From Teichococcus oryzae (lineage in GTDB: Bacteria; Pseudomonadota; Alphaproteobacteria; Acetobacterales; Acetobacteraceae), in NCBI RefSeq assembly GCF_008386565.1, contig NZ_VUKA01000001.1, positions 248,001 through 312,000 on the forward strand: a stretch of 64,000 nt of DNA, written 5' to 3'. A program made the position numbers and the translations under genes. Below the pieces are notes generated by a model. That model saw nothing but the letters and a program-made list of their open reading frames with translations. It was not told where the DNA came from and ran no database searches. This document shows positions 26,736 through 36,695 of the stretch, one piece after another (position 1 is the first letter of the stretch; the number at the start of each line of letters is the position of its first letter).

Positions 26736-27275
26736 CTGGCCCGAGGCCCCCTTCCGAACCAGCTGCCACCCCGCGACGGACCGCGGGTCAACGAGGATAT
26801 CCGCGTCCCGCAGGTTCGCCTGATCGACCAGGATGGTGAGATGCTCGGCGTCATGTCGGCGCGCGAAGCCCTGCTGCGCGCCTATGACGTCGGCATGGAT
26901 CTTCTGGAGATCAGCCCGAATGCCGTGCCGCCGGTGTGCAAGATCACCGACTACGGCAAGTACAAGTACGAGCAGCAGAAAAAGGCCAACGAGGCCCGCA
27001 AGAAGCAGAAGATCGTCGAGATCAAGGAAATCAAGGTTCGCCCGAACATTGATGACCACGACTATGACGTGAAGATGCGCGCGGCCAAGGGCTTCCTGGA
27101 GGAAGGCGACAAGGTGAAGGTCACCCTGCGCTTCCGCGGCCGTGAGATGGCCCACCAGGATCTCGGCGTGAAGGTGCTTGAGCGTGTCCGCACCGAGCTT
27201 GGCGAGCTGGCCAAGGTCGAGCAGATGCCGCGCCTGGAGAACCGCCAGATGATCATGGTGCTGGCGCCCAAATAA
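26736..27275 (+). CDS. infC: Translation initiation factor IF-3 (predicted CTG start)
   Basis: A protein of about 179 aa that binds the 30S subunit and checks start-codon pairing. Core blocks: [46 protein letters not shown] and R-F-R-G-R-E-M. The first in-frame ATG (26841) would cut away the start of the N-domain. CTG at 26736, followed by A-R-G-P-L-P-N-Q-L, has ACAGGAG six bases upstream and gives the normal length; an ATT at 26706 is the alternative. Rare start codons are typical of infC and underlie its autoregulation. rpmI and rplT do not follow. Confidence 0.92.
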   Translation: MARGPLPNQLPPRDGPRVNEDIRVPQVRLIDQDGEMLGVMSAREALLRAYDVGMDLLEISPNAVPPVCKITDYGKYKYEQQKKANEARKKQKIVEIKEIKVRPNIDDHDYDVKMRAAKGFLEEGDKVKVTLRFRGREMAHQDLGVKVLERVRTELGELAKVEQMPRLENRQMIMVLAPK

Positions 27276-27283
27276 GCGCGTCG

Positions 27284-27304
27284 CCGGGGACAGAACGTCC
27301 CCGG
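27284..27304. terminator. Stem-loop after infC
   Basis: CCGGGGAC pairs with GTCCCCGG around the loop AGAAC, 8 bp after the infC stop and followed by GGCGCCTTCTT. It lies between infC and the convergent DUF1028 gene (stop at 27314). Confidence 0.55.
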
Positions 27305-27313
27305 GCGCCTTCT

Positions 27314-28051
27314 TCAGCCTTTTGCCGGCGGATGATCGGGGAAGCGCAGGTCGAGGCCCCGTGCCCGCCAGCCCGCCTCGATGATGGCCTTGTCCGTCAT
27401 GCCGGCCGGATTGGCCTTGCGCGGATTGAAGGGCAGGGCGGGCGCGCGCTCCCGCCGCCAGACATCCAGCAGCCGGCGCAGCTCCACCAGCGGTTCCCGG
27501 TGGTCATCGACCCGCAGGTCGAGATCCGGGAAATCCTCTGTGGTCACCAGCTTCATCGCCGCCGATTGCCGCCCGCGCCGGTCGCCGCCCGCCGCCTCGC
27601 CGGCATCGAGCGCCAGCATCAGCCGCTCCGGCAGGGGAGAGGCGGTGGCGGAGGCGAAGGTGGCCGCCGTCTCGCCCACCACGGCGGGCCCCGCCAGCAT
27701 GTTGCCGGCGACGCTGAAGCCGGGGCCGGACTGGCTGCCGGCCCATTCCACGCAGCTTTCCCCCGTCCAGGCGGCGCTGCGCCCCTGCGCGTCCACCACA
27801 TGGATCTGCCGCAGGGCTTTGCCGTCATCGCCCACCAGCGCACCCTCAATAGCGGCGGCGGGCTTCAGGCCGCGCGCCAGCCCGTCCAGCACGGCCGGCG
27901 CCAGGTAGCGGTTGGTGAAGGACTGGGTGGACACCGCCCCCACGCCCGCCCGCACGAACGGGCATGAGGCCCCGACCGCGAAGGCGCAGGTGGTGACAGC
28001 CACGGCAAAGGCGCCGGTTGCGGCATCATGCGCCACGATTGACCAGGTCAT
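27314..28051 (-). CDS. DUF1028 domain-containing protein
   Basis: A 245-aa protein. The start M-T-W-S-I-V-A-H-D is followed by G-A-F-A-V-A-V-T-T and [12 protein letters not shown], which are DUF1028 marks. The family has an Ntn-hydrolase-like fold and often lies beside peptide or amide catabolic genes, but its reaction is not established. The C-terminal K-A-N-P-A-G-M and I-E-A-G-W-R form a small extra domain. ATG 28051 is chosen over a much longer open frame that runs antisense to guaA. Confidence 0.82.
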   Translation of the reverse strand: MTWSIVAHDAATGAFAVAVTTCAFAVGASCPFVRAGVGAVSTQSFTNRYLAPAVLDGLARGLKPAAAIEGALVGDDGKALRQIHVVDAQGRSAAWTGESCVEWAGSQSGPGFSVAGNMLAGPAVVGETAATFASATASPLPERLMLALDAGEAAGGDRRGRQSAAMKLVTTEDFPDLDLRVDDHREPLVELRRLLDVWRRERAPALPFNPRKANPAGMTDKAIIEAGWRARGLDLRFPDHPPAKG

Positions 28052-28189
28052 GCGGGCGATTCCTTCCTGTCCGGCATCAGCCGCATCAGGAAAGAGGGCG
28101 GCGCGGCGGTCAAGGGGGCACGCCGCCGCGTTCCGGCCATCCGCGCGAAACGCTTGCCTTGGGGGAATGACTGTGGTGCAAGCTCGCCC

Positions 28190-29764
28190 ATGGCCGACCT
28201 TTCTTCCCAAGCTCTCCACCAGGACCGCATCCTCATCCTCGATTTCGGCAGCCAGGTGACGCAGCTGATCGCGCGCCGGGTCCGGGAATCGGGCGTCTAT
28301 TGCGAGGTGTGGCCCTTCACCGCCACCGCCGAGCGCATCCAGGGTTTCGCGCCCAAGGGCATCATCCTGTCCGGCGGCCCCGCCAGCACGGTGGATGAGG
28401 GCAGCCCGCGCGCGCCTCAGGCGGTGTTCGGGATGGGCGTGCCGGTGCTCGGCATCTGCTACGGCCAGCAAACCATGTGCGTGCAGCTTGGCGGCCGGGT
28501 GGAAAAGAGCGACCACCAGGAATACGGCCGGGCCTATGTCGAGGTGCGGGAGGATTGCGCCCTGACCCGGGAGGTCTGGTCCCCCGGTGCGCGGGAGCAG
28601 GTCTGGATGAGCCATGGCGACCGCGTGGCCGAGCTGCCCGGGGGCTTCCGCATCGTGGCCGTCAGCGAGGGCGCGCCCTTCGCCATGGTGGCCGATGACA
28701 GCCGCCACTTCTACGGCATCCAGTTCCATCCGGAGGTGGTCCACACCCCGCACGGGGCCCAGCTCCTGCGCAACTTCACCCATGGCGTCTGCGGCTGCCA
28801 GGGCGACTGGACCATGGCGGCTTTCCGCGCCGAGGCGATCCAGCGCATCCGCGCCCAGGTCGGCTCCGGCCGCGTGATCTGCGGTCTTTCGGGCGGTGTC
28901 GATTCCTCCGTGGCGGCGGTGCTGATCCACGAGGCGATCGGCGACCAGCTCACCTGCATCTATGTGGACCATGGCGTGATGCGCGGCGGCGAAAGCGAGC
29001 AGGTGGTCCGCACCTTCCGCGACCGCTTCAACATCAAGCTGGTGCATCGCGACGCGTCCGACCTGTTCCTGGGCGCGCTCGCCGGCGTCACCGACCCGGA
29101 GAAGAAGCGCAAGACCATCGGCCGCCTGTTCATCGAGGTGTTCGAGGAGGAGCAGGCCAAGATCGGCGGCGCCGATTTCCTGGCCCAGGGCACGCTCTAC
29201 CCGGACGTGATCGAGAGCGTCTCGGCCACCGGCGGCCCTTCCGTCACCATCAAGTCGCACCACAATGTCGGCGGCCTGCCCGAGGACATGCGCATGAAGC
29301 TCGTCGAGCCGCTGCGCGACCTGTTCAAGGACGAGGTGCGCGAGCTGGGGCGCGAGCTGGGCATGCCGGAGGAGATCGTCGGCCGCCATCCCTTCCCGGG
29401 GCCGGGCCTGGCCATCCGCATCCCTGGCGAGGTGACGCGGGAGCGGGTGCAGATCCTGCAGAAGGCGGACGCCATCTATCTGGAGGAAATCCGCGCCGCC
29501 GGCCTTTACGACGCCATCTGGCAGGCCTTCGCCGTGCTGCTGCCGGTCAAGAGCGTCGGCGTGATGGGCGATGGGCGGACCTATGAGAGCGTCTGCGCCC
29601 TGCGCGCCGTGACCTCGACCGATGGCATGACGGCCGATGTGTATCCGTTCACCATGGAATTCCTGACCCGTGTCTCGGCGCGCATCGTCAATGAGGTGCG
29701 CGGCATCAACCGGGTGACCTACGACATCACGAGCAAGCCGCCCGGCACCATCGAGTGGGAATGA
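28190..29764 (+). CDS. guaA: GMP synthase (glutamine-hydrolysing)
   Basis: A 524-aa enzyme converting XMP to GMP. The class I glutaminase domain shows G-I-C-Y-G-Q-Q-T-M (catalytic Cys) and F-H-P-E-V-V-H-T (His, Glu). The ATP pyrophosphatase domain shows the PP-loop L-S-G-G-V-D-S-S, and the C-terminal dimerisation domain ends K-P-P-G-T-I-E-W-E as in other GuaA. ATG 28190 gives 524 aa (E. coli 525); the frame extends 12 codons upstream. Confidence 0.97.
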   Translation: MADLSSQALHQDRILILDFGSQVTQLIARRVRESGVYCEVWPFTATAERIQGFAPKGIILSGGPASTVDEGSPRAPQAVFGMGVPVLGICYGQQTMCVQLGGRVEKSDHQEYGRAYVEVREDCALTREVWSPGAREQVWMSHGDRVAELPGGFRIVAVSEGAPFAMVADDSRHFYGIQFHPEVVHTPHGAQLLRNFTHGVCGCQGDWTMAAFRAEAIQRIRAQVGSGRVICGLSGGVDSSVAAVLIHEAIGDQLTCIYVDHGVMRGGESEQVVRTFRDRFNIKLVHRDASDLFLGALAGVTDPEKKRKTIGRLFIEVFEEEQAKIGGADFLAQGTLYPDVIESVSATGGPSVTIKSHHNVGGLPEDMRMKLVEPLRDLFKDEVRELGRELGMPEEIVGRHPFPGPGLAIRIPGEVTRERVQILQKADAIYLEEIRAAGLYDAIWQAFAVLLPVKSVGVMGDGRTYESVCALRAVTSTDGMTADVYPFTMEFLTRVSARIVNEVRGINRVTYDITSKPPGTIEWE

Positions 29765-29799
29765 GGCCGCCAGGCCACGCCCTGGCGTGACGATGATGA

Positions 29800-29820
29800 G
29801 GGAGGCCGGCGAGGCCTCCC
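29800..29820. terminator. Stem-loop between guaA and the MFS gene
   Basis: GGGAGGCC pairs with GGCCTCCC around GGCGA, between the convergent stops at 29764 and 29831. A weaker GCCAGG/CCTGGC hairpin lies just before it (29769-29786). Neither has a T run. Confidence 0.45.
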
Positions 29821-29830
29821 CCATTCGCGT

Positions 29831-31000
29831 TCAGCGCAGCGCTGGCCGCAGCCGCTCCGCCACCACGGCGCCCGCGGCGCCCAGCAGCATCAGCGTCGCC
29901 ATCGGCCGCGCCGTGCCGTCGGCGAAGTGGCTGAGCAGGAAGCCGCTGCTGCCGGCGATGGCGAATTGCAGCGTGCCCATCAGCGCCGAGGCGGAGCCCG
30001 CCTGGGTGGCGTGCCGGCTCAGCGCGCCCACCGCCGCGTTCGGCATCACGAAGGACGAGCAGGACATCGCCACCGCGACCGGCAGCAGGATGGCAAGCCA
30101 GTGGGACGGCCCGGCATAGGCCACCGCCACCAGCACCAGGGTCGCGGCCAGGATCGCCAGCGTGGCGGCGCGCACCAGCCGCTGCGGCCCGAAGCGCAGC
30201 AGCAGCGGCGGGTTGAGCTGGGAGCAGATGATGAAGCCCGATGCGTTGACGCCGAACAGGATGGCGAAGGTGCCGGGCGTCATGCCGAACTGGCCGACGA
30301 ACACGCCCGCCGCGCCGCCGATATAGGCGAACAACAGGAACAGCATCGCGCTGCCCATCATCACATTGGTGATGAAATGCGGCTCCCGCAGGATCTGCAG
30401 GAAACGCACCATCAGCGATCCGAAGTTGAGCCGCAGCCGCCTTTCCGGCGCCAGGGTTTCCGGGAGCAGCCGCCACACCAGCAGCGATGAAATGACGGCG
30501 TAGCCGGCGCCAAACCAGAAGATCGGGCGCCAGCCGCCGAAATTCAGCATCAGGCCACCGAGGCTGGGCGCCAGGATCGGCGCGGCCCCCATCACCAGCA
30601 TCAGCCGCGACATCAGCCTGGCCGCCGCGTGGCCATCCGCCAGGTCGCGCACCACGGCGCGGGGCAGCACCATGCTGGCCGATCCGCCAAAGGCCGCCAC
30701 GCAGCGGAAGGCGGCCAGCATCTCGATGCTGGTGGCCATGGCGCAGCCCACCGAGCCCAGGACATAGATGCCCAGCCCGATCAGCAATGGCCGCCGCCGG
30801 CCGAGGCGGTCCCCCAGCGTGCCCTGCACCAACTGCCCGACTGAAAGGCCCAGGAACCAGGTGGCCAGGGTCAGCTCGGCCGATCCCGGAGGCGCCGCGA
30901 AGCCCTGCTCGATGGCCGGAAAGGCCGGCAGGTACATGTCGGTGGAAAGCGGCCCGATCGCTGTCAGGAAGCCAAGCAGAAGGGGTAGCCAGACGGGCAT
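29831..31000 (-). CDS. Bcr/CflA-type MFS drug exporter
   Basis: A 389-aa inner-membrane transporter with about 12 TM segments. Marks: G-P-L-S-T-D-M-Y-L-P-A-F in TM1, Q-G-T-L-G-D-R-L-G-R-R-R-P (motif A) and P-R-A-V-V-R-D-L-A. These are strong features of the Bcr/CflA group of multidrug exporters. ATG 31000 starts just before TM1; the open frame extends 20 codons further. Confidence 0.87.
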   Translation of the reverse strand: MPVWLPLLLGFLTAIGPLSTDMYLPAFPAIEQGFAAPPGSAELTLATWFLGLSVGQLVQGTLGDRLGRRRPLLIGLGIYVLGSVGCAMATSIEMLAAFRCVAAFGGSASMVLPRAVVRDLADGHAAARLMSRLMLVMGAAPILAPSLGGLMLNFGGWRPIFWFGAGYAVISSLLVWRLLPETLAPERRLRLNFGSLMVRFLQILREPHFITNVMMGSAMLFLLFAYIGGAAGVFVGQFGMTPGTFAILFGVNASGFIICSQLNPPLLLRFGPQRLVRAATLAILAATLVLVAVAYAGPSHWLAILLPVAVAMSCSSFVMPNAAVGALSRHATQAGSASALMGTLQFAIAGSSGFLLSHFADGTARPMATLMLLGAAGAVVAERLRPALR

Positions 31001-31038
31001 GGGCGGGAATGATCCAGGAGTGACGCGGAAACAGCTTC

Positions 31039-31063
31039 GGCGTGGCCGTCCGTAGGCCACGCC
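31039..31063. terminator. Stem-loop downstream of the acyP operon
   Basis: GGCGTGGCC pairs perfectly with GGCCACGCC (9 bp) around a 7-nt loop. It lies in the 241-bp gap between acyP (ends 31242, minus strand) and the MFS gene start (31000), where the minus-strand transcript of mgtC-ATP12-acyP would end. No gene was recognised in this gap. Confidence 0.35.
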
Positions 31064-31241
31064 GCTGGCGCAGCATGCAGCGACGGGCCGGGAACCACCA
31101 GGGCCGCAGGGCTCTCAAGAGCGCACGGAATCCTGAACAGGCGGCCTCGTTCCGGGGAGAATGATGGCGGAACGGGCATTCCGTCCGCCAAACGGGCAGC
31201 GGTCCGGCCACCGCCTGGAGCGGGGCTTACCGGGGCGGGGT

Positions 31242-31517
31242 TTACCGGCTGGGCATCTGCCGGAAGGCGGGCTCGGCGGGAGGCTCGGCGAAGTCCTCGT
31301 CGATCTGCTCCACGCGGGCCAGGGCCGGGCCCTTGCGGCAGGCTGTCAGCAGCGCCCCCACGGCGGCGGCATCGCCGGCCACCAGGGCTTCCACGCTGCC
31401 ATCGGCGCGGTTGCGGACCCAGCCTTGCACGCCCAGCCGCGTGGCTTCCCCGACCATCCAATCGCGATAGCCGACGCCCTGAACCCGGCCACGGATCCGC
31501 ACCAGCTTGGCATCCAT
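31242..31517 (-). CDS. acyP: Acylphosphatase
   Basis: A 91-aa protein with the acylphosphatase core: G-R-V-Q-G-V-G-Y-R-D-W carries the phosphate-binding loop and catalytic Arg, and W-V-R-N-R-A-D-G-S-V-E carries the catalytic Asn. It hydrolyses acyl phosphates such as carbamoyl phosphate. It is the last gene of a minus-strand run, 34 bp after the ATP12-like gene. Confidence 0.93.
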   Translation of the reverse strand: MDAKLVRIRGRVQGVGYRDWMVGEATRLGVQGWVRNRADGSVEALVAGDAAAVGALLTACRKGPALARVEQIDEDFAEPPAEPAFRQMPSR

Positions 31518-31551
31518 GCGCTTCCCTCCCTGCGGCCCGGAAGGGGCCGCC

Positions 31552-32256
31552 TCAGGCGCGGGCCAGATGCAGCAGCCGGGCTGCCAGGTGCACATCCCGC
31601 TCCACCGCCCGCTGCCGTGCCACCGCCTCGGCATCCACGCCCCACAATTCCTGCTGGTAGCTTTCATCGACAAAGGCGAGGCGGCAAGCCTCCGTCGCAT
31701 CGACCCGCCCCCCCGAAAGGGCGAGGCCCAGCACAACGCTGCCCAGGGCCGGCACCGCGACACCCAGCGCCGCCAGTTCCAGCGGCGGCAGCGCGGCCAC
31801 GGCGCGGTGCAGCGCGGCCACCGATCCGGCATCCTGCGCGACCGGCATGATGCCCGCGGTCACCCGCAGCGGCGCGTCATGCTCCAGCGCCGCCCAATCG
31901 AGCAGCGGCTGCCATTCCAGGGCCTGGATGGCGGCCAGGCGCGGCTCGGTGGCGCGGTAGCAGAGCAGGTCGCTTTCGGCGAACTTGGCCACCGCGGCGG
32001 CGGAGGGCGCCGGGTCGGGGGCGATGCGCTCCATGGCGGTGGCGGCGACGCGGGTCAGCGGCACCTCCTCCAGGCTCATCTCGCCGCCCCTGGCGCCGCC
32101 GGCCTGCTGCCATTCGGCGGCGACGGCCTCGGCCAGGGTGCGGCCCGGGAAGCGCAGCGCGCCGCCGCCAGGCAGGCGCATCGGCCGCCCGTCCAGCAGC
32201 ACGATAAAGGCATCCCCGCCTTCGGAAAGGGTGACCTGGTCCCAGAAACGCTTCAT
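31552..32256 (-). CDS. ATP12-family F1-ATPase assembly chaperone
   Basis: A 234-aa protein of the ATP12 family, whose mitochondrial member helps assemble the F1 alpha subunit. Marks: M-K-R-F-W-D-Q-V at the start, L-D-G-R-P-M-R-L-P, L-A-E-A-V-A-A-E-W, P-L-T-R-V-A-A-T-A, and D-L-L-C-Y-R-A. ATG 32256 fits the family N-terminus. It sits between mgtC and acyP with gaps of 31 and 34 bp. Confidence 0.88.
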   Translation of the reverse strand: MKRFWDQVTLSEGGDAFIVLLDGRPMRLPGGGALRFPGRTLAEAVAAEWQQAGGARGGEMSLEEVPLTRVAATAMERIAPDPAPSAAAVAKFAESDLLCYRATEPRLAAIQALEWQPLLDWAALEHDAPLRVTAGIMPVAQDAGSVAALHRAVAALPPLELAALGVAVPALGSVVLGLALSGGRVDATEACRLAFVDESYQQELWGVDAEAVARQRAVERDVHLAARLLHLARA

Positions 32257-32287
32257 GCGCGGCTTATCGCGCCTGCGCCGCGGGCCA

Positions 32288-32725
32288 TCAAGATCGGTCC
32301 CTCGGCTTGAGGAATTGCAGCCCCCGCAACGTGGCGACCGTGGCGACGGACAGCACCACCGCGACGGCGAAGGCATGCAGGGCCACCGCCGCGCCGATCG
32401 CGCCGGTCACCCACAGCCCGGCGGCCGTCGCGGTGCCATGCACGCGCCCTCCGTTCCGGATGATGGCGCCCGCGCCGACAAAGCCGATGCCGGTGATCAG
32501 CCCTTCCATGATGCGGGCCATGGCCTCGGGATGGCCGGTGAGCAGCGGCTCGGCCGCCTGGAGGAAGCCGCAGGAGGCAAGGGCCACCAGCGGAAAGGTG
32601 CGCAGCCCGGCGCTGCGGTCCTCGCGCTCCCGGTCCCAGCCGATCGGCAAGGCCAGCAGGTAGGCGATCGCCAGATCGCGGATCTGGCCCAGCATGGTCG
32701 CGGCCTGCGGGTCGTCGGGCAGCAT
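32288..32725 (-). CDS. MgtC/SapB family membrane protein
   Basis: A 145-aa protein with about four TM helices. It carries the MgtC/SapB marks L-P-I-G-W-D-R-E-R-E, A-G-L-R-T-F, G-L-I-T-G-I-G-F-V-G-A-G-A-I and G-T-A-T-A-A-G-L-W-V-T-G-A-I-G. MgtC proteins act in Mg2+ limitation and modulate F1F0 ATP synthase in Salmonella; the next gene here is an ATP12-like F1 chaperone. ATG 32725 has GGAGG upstream and is preferred to GTG 32731. Confidence 0.88.
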   Translation of the reverse strand: MLPDDPQAATMLGQIRDLAIAYLLALPIGWDREREDRSAGLRTFPLVALASCGFLQAAEPLLTGHPEAMARIMEGLITGIGFVGAGAIIRNGGRVHGTATAAGLWVTGAIGAAVALHAFAVAVVLSVATVATLRGLQFLKPRDRS

Positions 32726-32836
32726 GGGCACCCTCCGTCAAGGCAACGGTGCAGGCGGCGGCCGGTTGCCGGACGCGTTGTTTCACGGTGCAGGAGGCGT
32801 ATAGATCCGGGCCTGACCGCAGCGGAGGCCCTGATC

Positions 32837-34276
32837 ATGCGCAACGACCCCCTCAGCCTGGACGAGCTGTCCGGCCGTATCGAGGCCAAGGGCCCCGCCT
32901 ACACGCAACTGGCGGACACCATCTGGGGCTTCGCGGAGCTGCGCTTCAACGAGCATCAATCGGTTGCGGCGCAGATCGCCGTGCTGGAGGGGGAAGGCTT
33001 CCGCATCACCCGCGACGTGGCGGGCCTGCCCACCGCCTTCATGGCCGAATGGGGCGAGGGCGGGCCGGTGATCGGCTTCCTGGGCGAGTTCGATGCCCTG
33101 GCCGGGCTTTCCCAGGAAGCGGGCGTGGCCGAGCCGCGCCCGGTGGTCCAGGGCGGCATCGGCCATGGCTGCGGCCACAACCTGCTCGGCTCCGGCGCCA
33201 TGCTGGCCGCCGTCGCGGCGCGCGACACCTTGGCGGCCGAGGGGCGGAAGGGCACCATCCGCTATTACGGCTGCCCGGGGGAGGAAGGCGGCTCCGGCAA
33301 GACCTTCATGGCGCGGGAAGGGGTGTTCGACGATCTGGACGCGGCCCTCTGCTGGCATCCGGGCGTCTTTGCCGGCGTGAACTCGGCCAGGACCCTGGCC
33401 AATTTCCAGGTTTATTTCCGCTTCAAGGGCCGCCCCGCCCATGCCGCCGGCTCGCCGCATCTGGGCCGCTCGGCGCTCGATGCCGTCGAGATCATGAACA
33501 TGGGCGCCAACTACCTGCGCGAGCACATGCCCTCCGACGCGAGGCTGCACTACGCCATCACCGACACGGGCGGCAATTCGCCCAATGTGGTGCAGGCCAA
33601 TGCCGAGGTGCTGTACCTGATCCGCTCCCCCAAGGTGGCCCAGGCCGCGGCGCTGTTCGAGCGGGTGAAGCGCTGCGCCGAGGGGGCGGCGCACATGACC
33701 GAGACGCAGCTGACCGTCGAGATCGACAAGGCGTGCTCGGAGGTCATGCCGAACACGGTGCTGGAGATGGCGATGCACGAGAACATCCGCCGCCTCGGCC
33801 CGCCGGTCTTCGACGATGCCGACCGCGCCTTCGCCGCGGAGATCCGCAGGACGCTGACACCCGACGACATCGAAAGCAGCGTGGAGTTCTTCGGCGCCCC
33901 GCCCGAGGCGGCCTCGCTCGACATGGCGGAGGACATCCTGCCCTTCGACGGCACGCCGCGCTGGATGCCGGGATCGACCGATGTGGGCGACGTGTCCTGG
34001 GTGGTGCCGACGGTGCAGTGCCATGGCGCGAACTACGCGGTGGGCACGCCCTTCCACACCTGGCAGATGGTGGCGCAGGGCAAGAGCCCGGCGGCGCACA
34101 AGGGCATGCTGCACGCCGCCAAGGCGATGGCCGCGACGGCGCTGGACGCCATCCGCGACCCCGAGCTGCTGGCCCGCGCCAAGGCGGAGCTGAAGCAGCG
34201 CACCGGCGGCAAGCCCTATGCCTGCCCGATCCCGGCGGAGGTGATGGCGCCGCCGCTGCGCGCCAGGCGGCCCTGA
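32837..34276 (+). CDS. M20 amidohydrolase (AbgB-like)
   Basis: A 479-aa M20D hydrolase resembling the B subunit of p-aminobenzoyl-glutamate hydrolase. Marks: I-W-G-F-A-E-L-R-F-N-E, L-G-E-F-D-A-L-A-G-L-S-Q, G-H-G-C-G-H-N-L-L-G, G-C-P-G-E-E-G-G-S-G-K, W-H-P-G, and S-T-D-V-G-D-V-S-W. It hydrolyses an amide of an amino acid. No AbgA partner is next to it. GGAGG lies upstream of ATG 32837. It is convergent with glcB. Confidence 0.88.
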   Translation: MRNDPLSLDELSGRIEAKGPAYTQLADTIWGFAELRFNEHQSVAAQIAVLEGEGFRITRDVAGLPTAFMAEWGEGGPVIGFLGEFDALAGLSQEAGVAEPRPVVQGGIGHGCGHNLLGSGAMLAAVAARDTLAAEGRKGTIRYYGCPGEEGGSGKTFMAREGVFDDLDAALCWHPGVFAGVNSARTLANFQVYFRFKGRPAHAAGSPHLGRSALDAVEIMNMGANYLREHMPSDARLHYAITDTGGNSPNVVQANAEVLYLIRSPKVAQAAALFERVKRCAEGAAHMTETQLTVEIDKACSEVMPNTVLEMAMHENIRRLGPPVFDDADRAFAAEIRRTLTPDDIESSVEFFGAPPEAASLDMAEDILPFDGTPRWMPGSTDVGDVSWVVPTVQCHGANYAVGTPFHTWQMVAQGKSPAAHKGMLHAAKAMAATALDAIRDPELLARAKAELKQRTGGKPYACPIPAEVMAPPLRARRP

Positions 34277-34283
34277 GGCTGAT

Positions 34284-34311
34284 CCCGACCGGATGGCGCC
34301 ATCCGGTCGGG
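34284..34311. terminator. 28-nt perfect palindrome after the AbgB-like gene
   Basis: CCCGACCGGATGGC followed directly by GCCATCCGGTCGGG is a perfect palindrome with no spacer, 7 bp after the stop at 34276. In RNA it would form a very stable hairpin. Its position between convergent genes fits a terminator on both strands, although it could also bind a dimeric protein. Confidence 0.5.
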
Positions 34312-34336
34312 CAGGAGTGCTGAAGAAAACGCTGCG

Positions 34337-34370
34337 GCGGCTTCCGCGGGCCAGGGCAAGCGGAAGCCGC
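34337..34370. terminator. Stem-loop downstream of glcB
   Basis: GCGGCTTCCG pairs with CGGAAGCCGC (10 bp, perfect) around a 14-nt loop, 17 bp beyond the minus-strand glcB stop (34387). AAGAAAAC lies on its plus-strand left side, so the minus transcript runs into GTTTTCTT after the stem, as in an intrinsic terminator for glcB. Confidence 0.6.
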
Positions 34371-34386
34371 TCCAGGCGGGGCCGGC

Positions 34387-36540
34387 TCAGCCGGCCGCCT
34401 TGGCCTCGCGCCGGCGGCGGTGCAGCACGAACTCGGTGTAGCCGTTCGGCTGCCTCGCCCCCTCGAACACCAGGTCGCGCGCCGCCTGGAAGGCCGGGCC
34501 GTCATAGTCCGGCGCCATTGGCCGGTAGGCAGGGTCGGACTTGTTCTGCTCGTCCACCACGGCGGCCATGCGGCGCAGCGTGTCCTCCACCTGCGCCTCG
34601 GTGACGATGCCGTGGCGCAGCCAGTTGGCGATGTGCTGGGCCGAGATGCGCAGGGTGGCGCGGTCCTCCATCAGCCCGACATCGTTGATGTCCGGCACCT
34701 TGGAGCAGCCGACGCCCTGGTCGATCCAGCGCACCACATAGCCGAGGATGCCCTGGGCGTTGTTGTCCAGCTCCGCCTGCACATCGGCCGGCGCCCAGTT
34801 GCTGCTGCCGAGCGGGATGGTCAGGATGTCGTCCAGCTTCGCCCGCGCGCCGCCTTGCGCGATCTCCTCCTGCCGCGCCGCCACGCTGGTCTCGTGGTAG
34901 TGCAGCGCGTGCAGCGTGGCGGCGGTGGGGGAGGGCACCCAGGCGGTGTTGGCGCCCGCCTTCGGGTGGCCGCCCTTCTGCGCCAGCATGTCCGCCATCT
35001 TGTCCGGCGCCGCCCACATGCCCTTGCCGATCTGCGACCTGCCGCGCAGCCCGCAGGCGAGGCCGGTGTCGACGTTCCAGTCCTCATAGGCCTTGATCCA
35101 GGCCGCGCCCTTCATGTCGTTCTTGCGCAGCACGGGGCCGGCTTCCATCGCCGTGTGGATCTCGTCGCCGGTGCGGTCGAGGAAGCCGGTGTTGATGAAG
35201 GCGACGCGCTCCTTCGCTGCGGCGATGCAGGCGCGCAGGTTCACCGTGGTGCGCCGCTCCTCATCCATGATGCCCATCTTCAGGGTGTTGCGCGGCAGGC
35301 CCAGCGCATCCTCGACCCGGCCGAACAGCTCATTGGCCCAGGCCACTTCCTCCGGCCCGTGCATCTTCGGCTTCACGATATAGACGGAGCCGGCGCGGCT
35401 GTTCATCCGCCGCCCCTTGATGTCGTGCAGCGCGATGGCGACGGTGACGAGGGCGTCGAGGATGGTTTCCGGCACCTCCTGGCCATCCAGCGTCACCGCG
35501 TCGGTCATCATGTGGTGGCCCACATTGCGCACCAGCATCAGGGAACGGCCATGCAGCGTCAGCGTGCCGCCATCGGGCGTGGTGTAGCTGCGGTCGCCGT
35601 TCAGGCGGCGCGTCATGGTCTGGCCGCCCTTCTCGAAGGAGGCTTCGAGGTCGCCCTTCATCAGCCCCAGCCAGGCGCGGTACACCGCCACCTTGTCCTC
35701 GGCATCCACGGCGGCGACGGAATCCTCGCAATCCATGATGGTGGAAACGGCGGATTCCAACACCACGTCGGCGATGCCAGCCGGGTCCTCCCTGCCGATC
35801 GGATGGGATTTGTTGACCACCACCTCGATATGCAGGCCGTTGTTGCGCAGCAGGATGGCGGAAGGCGCATCCGCCTTGCCGGAATAGCCGGCGAATTGCG
35901 CGGCATCCTTCAGCGCCGTGGCGCCGCCCTGGGCCAGCCCCACCACCAGGACGCCGCCCACCACGGACAGCCCGGCCACGTCGGCCCAGGAGCCGCCCAG
36001 CAGCGGCGCCGCGCCGTCCAGCACGGCCCGCGCGCGGGCGATCACCTTCTCGCCGCGGGCGCGGTTGAAGCCCTTTCCGCGCGCCAGGGCGCCCTCCTCG
36101 GGGATCGCGTCGGTGCCGTAGAGCGCGTCATACAGGCTGCCCCAGCGCGCATTGCCGGCGTTCAGCGCGTAGCGCGGGTTGTTCACCGGCACGACGAGCT
36201 GCGGGCCGGCGATGGTCGCGATCTCGGGGTCCACATTGGCCGTGGTGACCGAGACGGGGCCGGGGTCCGGCAGCAGGTAGCCGATCTCCTCCAGGAAGGC
36301 GCGATAGGCGGGAAGGTCCACGGGCTTCTTCGGATGGGCGCGGTGCCATTCGTCGATCTTCGCCTGCAGCGCATCCCGCCTGGCCAGAAGCTCGGCATTG
36401 CGCGGCGCCAGGTCGCTCAGGATCGCCTGCATCGACGACCAGAACGCCGCCGGCTCGATGCCCGTGCCGGGCAGGGCCTCGGTTTCGATGAACTGGCGCA
36501 GCACCGGCGCCACCTGCAGCCCTGCCTTGGTTTCCGCCAT
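34387..36540 (-). CDS. glcB: Malate synthase G
   Basis: A 717-aa enzyme (E. coli GlcB 723) condensing glyoxylate with acetyl-CoA to malate. Marks: [66 protein letters not shown] and [12 protein letters not shown] 36540 has GGAGG upstream. Isocitrate lyase is not in the window, so the glyoxylate source (glycolate or shunt) is unknown. It is divergent from the GGT gene. Confidence 0.97.
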   Translation of the reverse strand: MAETKAGLQVAPVLRQFIETEALPGTGIEPAAFWSSMQAILSDLAPRNAELLARRDALQAKIDEWHRAHPKKPVDLPAYRAFLEEIGYLLPDPGPVSVTTANVDPEIATIAGPQLVVPVNNPRYALNAGNARWGSLYDALYGTDAIPEEGALARGKGFNRARGEKVIARARAVLDGAAPLLGGSWADVAGLSVVGGVLVVGLAQGGATALKDAAQFAGYSGKADAPSAILLRNNGLHIEVVVNKSHPIGREDPAGIADVVLESAVSTIMDCEDSVAAVDAEDKVAVYRAWLGLMKGDLEASFEKGGQTMTRRLNGDRSYTTPDGGTLTLHGRSLMLVRNVGHHMMTDAVTLDGQEVPETILDALVTVAIALHDIKGRRMNSRAGSVYIVKPKMHGPEEVAWANELFGRVEDALGLPRNTLKMGIMDEERRTTVNLRACIAAAKERVAFINTGFLDRTGDEIHTAMEAGPVLRKNDMKGAAWIKAYEDWNVDTGLACGLRGRSQIGKGMWAAPDKMADMLAQKGGHPKAGANTAWVPSPTAATLHALHYHETSVAARQEEIAQGGARAKLDDILTIPLGSSNWAPADVQAELDNNAQGILGYVVRWIDQGVGCSKVPDINDVGLMEDRATLRISAQHIANWLRHGIVTEAQVEDTLRRMAAVVDEQNKSDPAYRPMAPDYDGPAFQAARDLVFEGARQPNGYTEFVLHRRRREAKAAG

Positions 36541-36695
36541 GTCCGCTGATCCTCCGGTTTGGTTCCTCACGGGGGAGCATAGCCATCAAACCGGATGGCC
36601 GGCAAAGCCGCCCTTCCGCCGGAAGCCCATTGCTCCGGCCCGCCAATCGGGGGACCCTGGCGCTTCCCGACTCCCGGATGAGGATGCCTGCCGCC

